DNA from: Pelagibacteraceae bacterium BACL5 MAG-120820-bin39
Lineage (GTDB): Bacteria; Pseudomonadota; Alphaproteobacteria; Pelagibacterales; Pelagibacteraceae
Reading direction: 5' to 3'
Assembly (NCBI GenBank): GCA_001438335.1
Contig: LIBV01000009.1
Coordinates: 1-17,093 of the forward strand
DNA: 17,093 nucleotides
The notes under the pieces are model-generated. The model was not told the DNA's origin and ran no database searches. It saw nothing but the letters and a program-made list of their open reading frames with translations. Positions within the stretch are counted from its first letter, which is position 1. Each line of letters starts with the position of its first letter. Below are positions 14,479-17,093 of the stretch, piece by piece. The position numbers and the translations under genes are program-made.

Positions 14479-16551
14479 ATGTTTAAAGTATACAAGAAGG
14501 AAATTGAAGTAGCAGGAAAAAAAATAAGTTTAGAAACAGGTAAAGTAGCAAGACAAGCAGACGGGGCAATCATCGCAACTAGTGGTGAAACAGTTATTTT
14601 AGCAACAGTTGTAGGAGCAAAAAAAATTAATCCAGATATGGATTACTTTCCGTTATCAGTTAACTACCAAGAAAAATATTATGCAGGTGGTAAAATCCCT
14701 GGTGGATATTTTAAAAGAGAAGCAAGACCAACTGAAAGTGAAACATTAATTTCAAGATTAATTGATAGACCAATCAGACCCTTGTTTCCTGAAGAATTTA
14801 AAAATGAAGTTCAGTTATTACCGACTGTCATTTCATATGATAAAGATAATCAACCAGATATCCTTGCAATAACAGCATCATCTGCGGCATTAGCTATCTC
14901 TGGAATGCCATTTATGGGGCCTGTAGGGGCTTCTAGAGTGGGTTTTGTTGATGGTAAATACATTCTTAACCCTTCTAAATCAGAGTTGGAAAATTCTAGT
15001 TTAGATCTAGTGGTTGCAGGTACAAAAGATGCAGTTTTAATGGTTGAGTCAGAAGCGAATGGTTTAACAGAAGAAGAAATGTTAAATGCTGTTAAGTTTG
15101 GTCACGAAGGCTTTGTTCCAGTAATCGAAATGATTGAAGAACTAGCTAAGGAGTGTAAAAAACCTGATTGGGTCGTTGAGAAAAAAGACTTGTCCGAAGT
15201 TAAGAAAAAACTTGAAGAGGAGTTTACGGCAGATTTAACTAAAGCGTTTGCCACAAGAGATAAACAAGACAGATCAAATCAAATTTCACAGATCACTGAT
15301 AAAGCAAAACAACTTTTTGCTGATAATGAAAATTTTACAGATCTTGATGTTAATTCTCAGCTTAAAAATCTTGAAAAGAAAATTGTTCGAACTGATATTC
15401 TGAAAAATAAAAATAGAATTGATGGTAGAGGATTATCTGATGTAAGACCAATTTCATGTGAAGTTGGAATTTTACCTAGAACTCATGGTTCTGCATTATT
15501 TACCAGAGGAGAAACACAAGCAATTGTTGTGGCAACTCTAGGAACTTCTGATGATGAACAACGTATTGAAAGTTTGGATGGATTACAAAGAGAACGATTT
15601 ATGCTTCATTACAACTTTCCTCCTTTTTCGGTTGGAGAAACCGGAAGAATTGGAACAGGTCGAAGAGAAATTGGTCATGGTAAGTTAGCTTGGAGAGCAA
15701 TTAAATCTTCATTACCCTCAAAAGAAGCATTTCCATACACTTTTAGAATAGTATCAGAGATTACTGAGTCTAATGGTTCATCTTCAATGGCAACTGTTTG
15801 TGGAACCTCTTTAGCATTAATGGATGCGGGAGTGCCGATTAAAGAGCCTGTAGCAGGTATTGCAATGGGTTTAATTAAAGAAGGTGATGAATTTAGTGTC
15901 TTGTCTGATATTTTGGGCGACGAAGATCACTTAGGCGATATGGACTTTAAAGTTGCTGGTACTAAAGATGGTATTACTTCATTACAAATGGATATTAAGA
16001 TTACAGGTATCACATTTGAAATAATGGAGCAGGCATTAAATCAAGCTAAAGATGGAAGAATTCACATCTTAGGTGAAATGAACAAAGCTTTAGGCGAATC
16101 AAGAGCTGATGTTGGAAAGCATACTCCAAAAATGGAACAAGTAACTGTTGATAAAAAAGATATCGCAGCCGTTATTGGAAAAGGTGGTGCAACAATTAGA
16201 GAAATTGTTGAAAAATCAGGTGCAAAAGTTGATGTAAATGACGAAGGAGTTGTAACAGTTGCTGCTCCAGACGAGGAGTCTAGAAACATTGCTTTGCAAA
16301 TGATTAAAGATATCACCGCTAAAGCTGAACTAAACAAAGTGTACTCTGGTAAAGTAATGAAAATTATGGAGTTTGGTGCCTTTGTAAACTTCTTAGGAAA
16401 ACAAGATGGTTTAGTTCATATCTCAGAGCTTGCTGCTAAAAGAGTAGAAAAAGTTACTGATGTTGTCAAAGAAGGCGACGAAGTAAAAGTTAAAGTAATT
16501 GGTTTCGATAGAGGTAAAGTTAAACTTTCTATGAAACAAGCTGCTGAATAA
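14479..16551 (+). CDS. pnp: Polyribonucleotide nucleotidyltransferase (PNPase)
   Basis: Phosphate-dependent 3'-5' exoribonuclease for mRNA decay and quality control; forms a trimeric ring. The 690 residues show the full domain order: RNase PH domain 1 (about 10-145), the all-helical linker (about 235-310), RNase PH domain 2 (about 325-540), a KH domain with IGKGG (about 550-610) and an S1 domain (about 617-687). Catalytic-site features include the FFxRRE-like YFKREARPTESETLISRLIDRPIRP region and the aspartate-rich SDILGDEDHLGDMDFKVAGT segment (476-494). The protein ends right after the S1 domain, without the acidic or basic tail seen in many relatives. It is the last gene of the right operon and is followed after 19 bases by an intrinsic terminator. 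Confidence 0.98.
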   Translation: MFKVYKKEIEVAGKKISLETGKVARQADGAIIATSGETVILATVVGAKKINPDMDYFPLSVNYQEKYYAGGKIPGGYFKREARPTESETLISRLIDRPIRPLFPEEFKNEVQLLPTVISYDKDNQPDILAITASSAALAISGMPFMGPVGASRVGFVDGKYILNPSKSELENSSLDLVVAGTKDAVLMVESEANGLTEEEMLNAVKFGHEGFVPVIEMIEELAKECKKPDWVVEKKDLSEVKKKLEEEFTADLTKAFATRDKQDRSNQISQITDKAKQLFADNENFTDLDVNSQLKNLEKKIVRTDILKNKNRIDGRGLSDVRPISCEVGILPRTHGSALFTRGETQAIVVATLGTSDDEQRIESLDGLQRERFMLHYNFPPFSVGETGRIGTGRREIGHGKLAWRAIKSSLPSKEAFPYTFRIVSEITESNGSSSMATVCGTSLALMDAGVPIKEPVAGIAMGLIKEGDEFSVLSDILGDEDHLGDMDFKVAGTKDGITSLQMDIKITGITFEIMEQALNQAKDGRIHILGEMNKALGESRADVGKHTPKMEQVTVDKKDIAAVIGKGGATIREIVEKSGAKVDVNDEGVVTVAAPDEESRNIALQMIKDITAKAELNKVYSGKVMKIMEFGAFVNFLGKQDGLVHISELAAKRVEKVTDVVKEGDEVKVKVIGFDRGKVKLSMKQAAE

Positions 16552-16570
16552 TAATTTAAATTAAAATTCT

Positions 16571-16604
16571 AAACCCCTGGAATGAAAGTTCTGGGGGTTT
16601 TTTT
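16571..16604 (+). terminator. Rho-independent terminator of the nusA-pnp operon
   Basis: A 12-bp stem (16571-16582 with 16589-16600) encloses the loop TGAAAG. It has two G-T wobble pairs and a run of four C-G pairs, and is followed by T residues to 16604 (seven in a row counting those in the stem). It is the strongest hairpin in the window. On the minus strand the T tract is poor, so it should mainly serve pnp and terminate fabI weakly. Confidence 0.88.
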
Positions 16605-16653
16605 ATGGGACACCTGGCAACAGAACGCACCTAATATTTTTAACTAAATTTAA
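16605..16653. other. Short unassigned spacer between the pnp terminator and fabI
   Basis: The first 28 bases (to about 16632) are clearly richer in G and C than neighbouring spacers. I see no open frame, hairpin or known RNA motif in them. The rest is AT-rich. Nothing can be assigned here. Confidence 0.3.
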
Positions 16654-17093
16654 CTATATTTGAGTAATATTCTTAGGATCTGGCATTCCAACCTTATTAT
16701 ATCCAGCGTCAACATAGTGAATTTCACCAGTTACACCACTTGCAAGGTCGCTTAGAAGATATAATGCTGAATTTCCAACATCATGGATATCTACGTTTCT
16801 TTTAAGAAAAGAATGGTCTTCATTCCATTTATATAAAAATTTGGCATCACCAATAGCAGAAGCTGCTAAAGTTTTAATAGGTCCCGCACTTATTGCATTT
16901 ACTCTCATGCCTTTAGCACCCAAATCTCTTGCTAAATATTTAACACTTGCCTCAAGAGCTGATTTGCAAACACCCATTACATTATAGTTTGGAATAGCTT
17001 TAGTAGACTCGTAAGTTAAAGTTAATAAACTTCCACCCTCTTTCATTATTTTTGAAGCTTCTTTTGCAACCTCAGTAAATGAAAAACATGAGA
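16654..17093 (-). CDS. fabI: Enoyl-[acyl-carrier-protein] reductase FabI, 5' end cut by window edge
   Basis: NAD(P)H-dependent short-chain dehydrogenase-type reductase that carries out the last step of each fatty acid elongation cycle. About 145 C-terminal residues are visible; the frame stays open to the right edge (SCFSFTEVAKEASKIM precedes the internal methionine at 17044-17046), so the gene continues outside the window. FabI signatures are GGSLLTLTY, PNYNVMGVCK with the catalytic Tyr and Lys separated by six residues, SALEASVKYLARDLG, and the RVNAISAGPIKTLAASAI substrate loop. The C-terminus has the normal DVGNSALYLLSDLASGVTGEIHYVDAGYN. It converges with pnp across 102 bases. The YX6K spacing and the LTY tyrosine distinguish it from FabG, and the similarity also separates it from FabL and FabV. 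Confidence 0.96.
   Translation of the reverse strand, partial: SCFSFTEVAKEASKIMKEGGSLLTLTYESTKAIPNYNVMGVCKSALEASVKYLARDLGAKGMRVNAISAGPIKTLAASAIGDAKFLYKWNEDHSFLKRNVDIHDVGNSALYLLSDLASGVTGEIHYVDAGYNKVGMPDPKNITQI

Noticed and set aside
16062..16337. Antisense open frame of 91 codons opposite the PNPase KH domain
   Set aside because: Low-complexity complement of coding sequence without a start signal.
16605..16632. GC-richer patch after the pnp terminator as a small RNA
   Set aside because: Only about 28 bases, with no hairpin, promoter or terminator of its own.

Overview
This window is a very AT-rich, extremely compact stretch of bacterial core genome. The proteins and gene order (tsaB, fur, miaB, phoH, ybeY, lnt, metK, then nusA, infB, rbfA, rpsO, pnp, with fabI nearby) fit an alphaproteobacterium. 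The low G+C, gene gaps of zero to a few bases, TTG starts and short versions of standard proteins point to the SAR11/Pelagibacterales lineage. That placement is inference from composition, gene order and protein style, because no database search was possible. Only about 316 of 17,093 bases fall outside coding sequence. I see no tRNA, rRNA, CRISPR array, insertion sequence, prophage or defence genes.

Layout. Bases 2-2645 (+): trpS, cut by the left edge, then the Fe-S carrier gene nfuA and a membrane-anchored Bax-type glucosaminidase, the last two sharing an ATGA overlap. Bases 2647-3702 (-): a secreted or anchored NodB-family polysaccharide deacetylase, ending one base from the preceding gene and overlapping the start of tsaB head to head. 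Bases 3650-9937 (+): a tightly packed probable operon of a shortened tsaB, a Fur-family regulator, miaB, phoH, ybeY, lnt and metK, with junctions of +14, +2, +3, -8, 0 and -8 bases. Bases 9938-10035: a 98-base control region with a candidate promoter and a strong terminator-like hairpin. Bases 10036-16551 (+): a transcription, translation and RNA-turnover operon of nusA, infB, rbfA, rpsO and pnp, closed by an intrinsic terminator at 16571-16604. Bases 16654-17093 (-): fabI, converging on pnp and cut by the right edge.

How the genes fit together. The left operon combines tRNA modification (TsaB for t6A37, MiaB for ms2i6A37), RNA and ribosome maintenance (YbeY, PhoH), metal regulation (Fur), lipoprotein maturation (Lnt) and S-adenosylmethionine supply (MetK), which MiaB consumes. 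NfuA upstream can supply Fe-S clusters to enzymes such as MiaB. The right operon links elongation and termination control (NusA), initiation (IF2), 30S maturation (RbfA, S15) and mRNA decay (PNPase).

I found no obviously new multigene system. The points worth a second look are local: a 53-bp head-to-head coding overlap, a TsaB lacking about half its usual length, ybeY and lnt in one frame separated by a single stop codon, a hairpin before nusA with an in-frame ATG inside it, and the absence of several usual neighbours (rimI, tlyC/corC, trmB, rimP, ylxR, truB) from otherwise conserved junctions.
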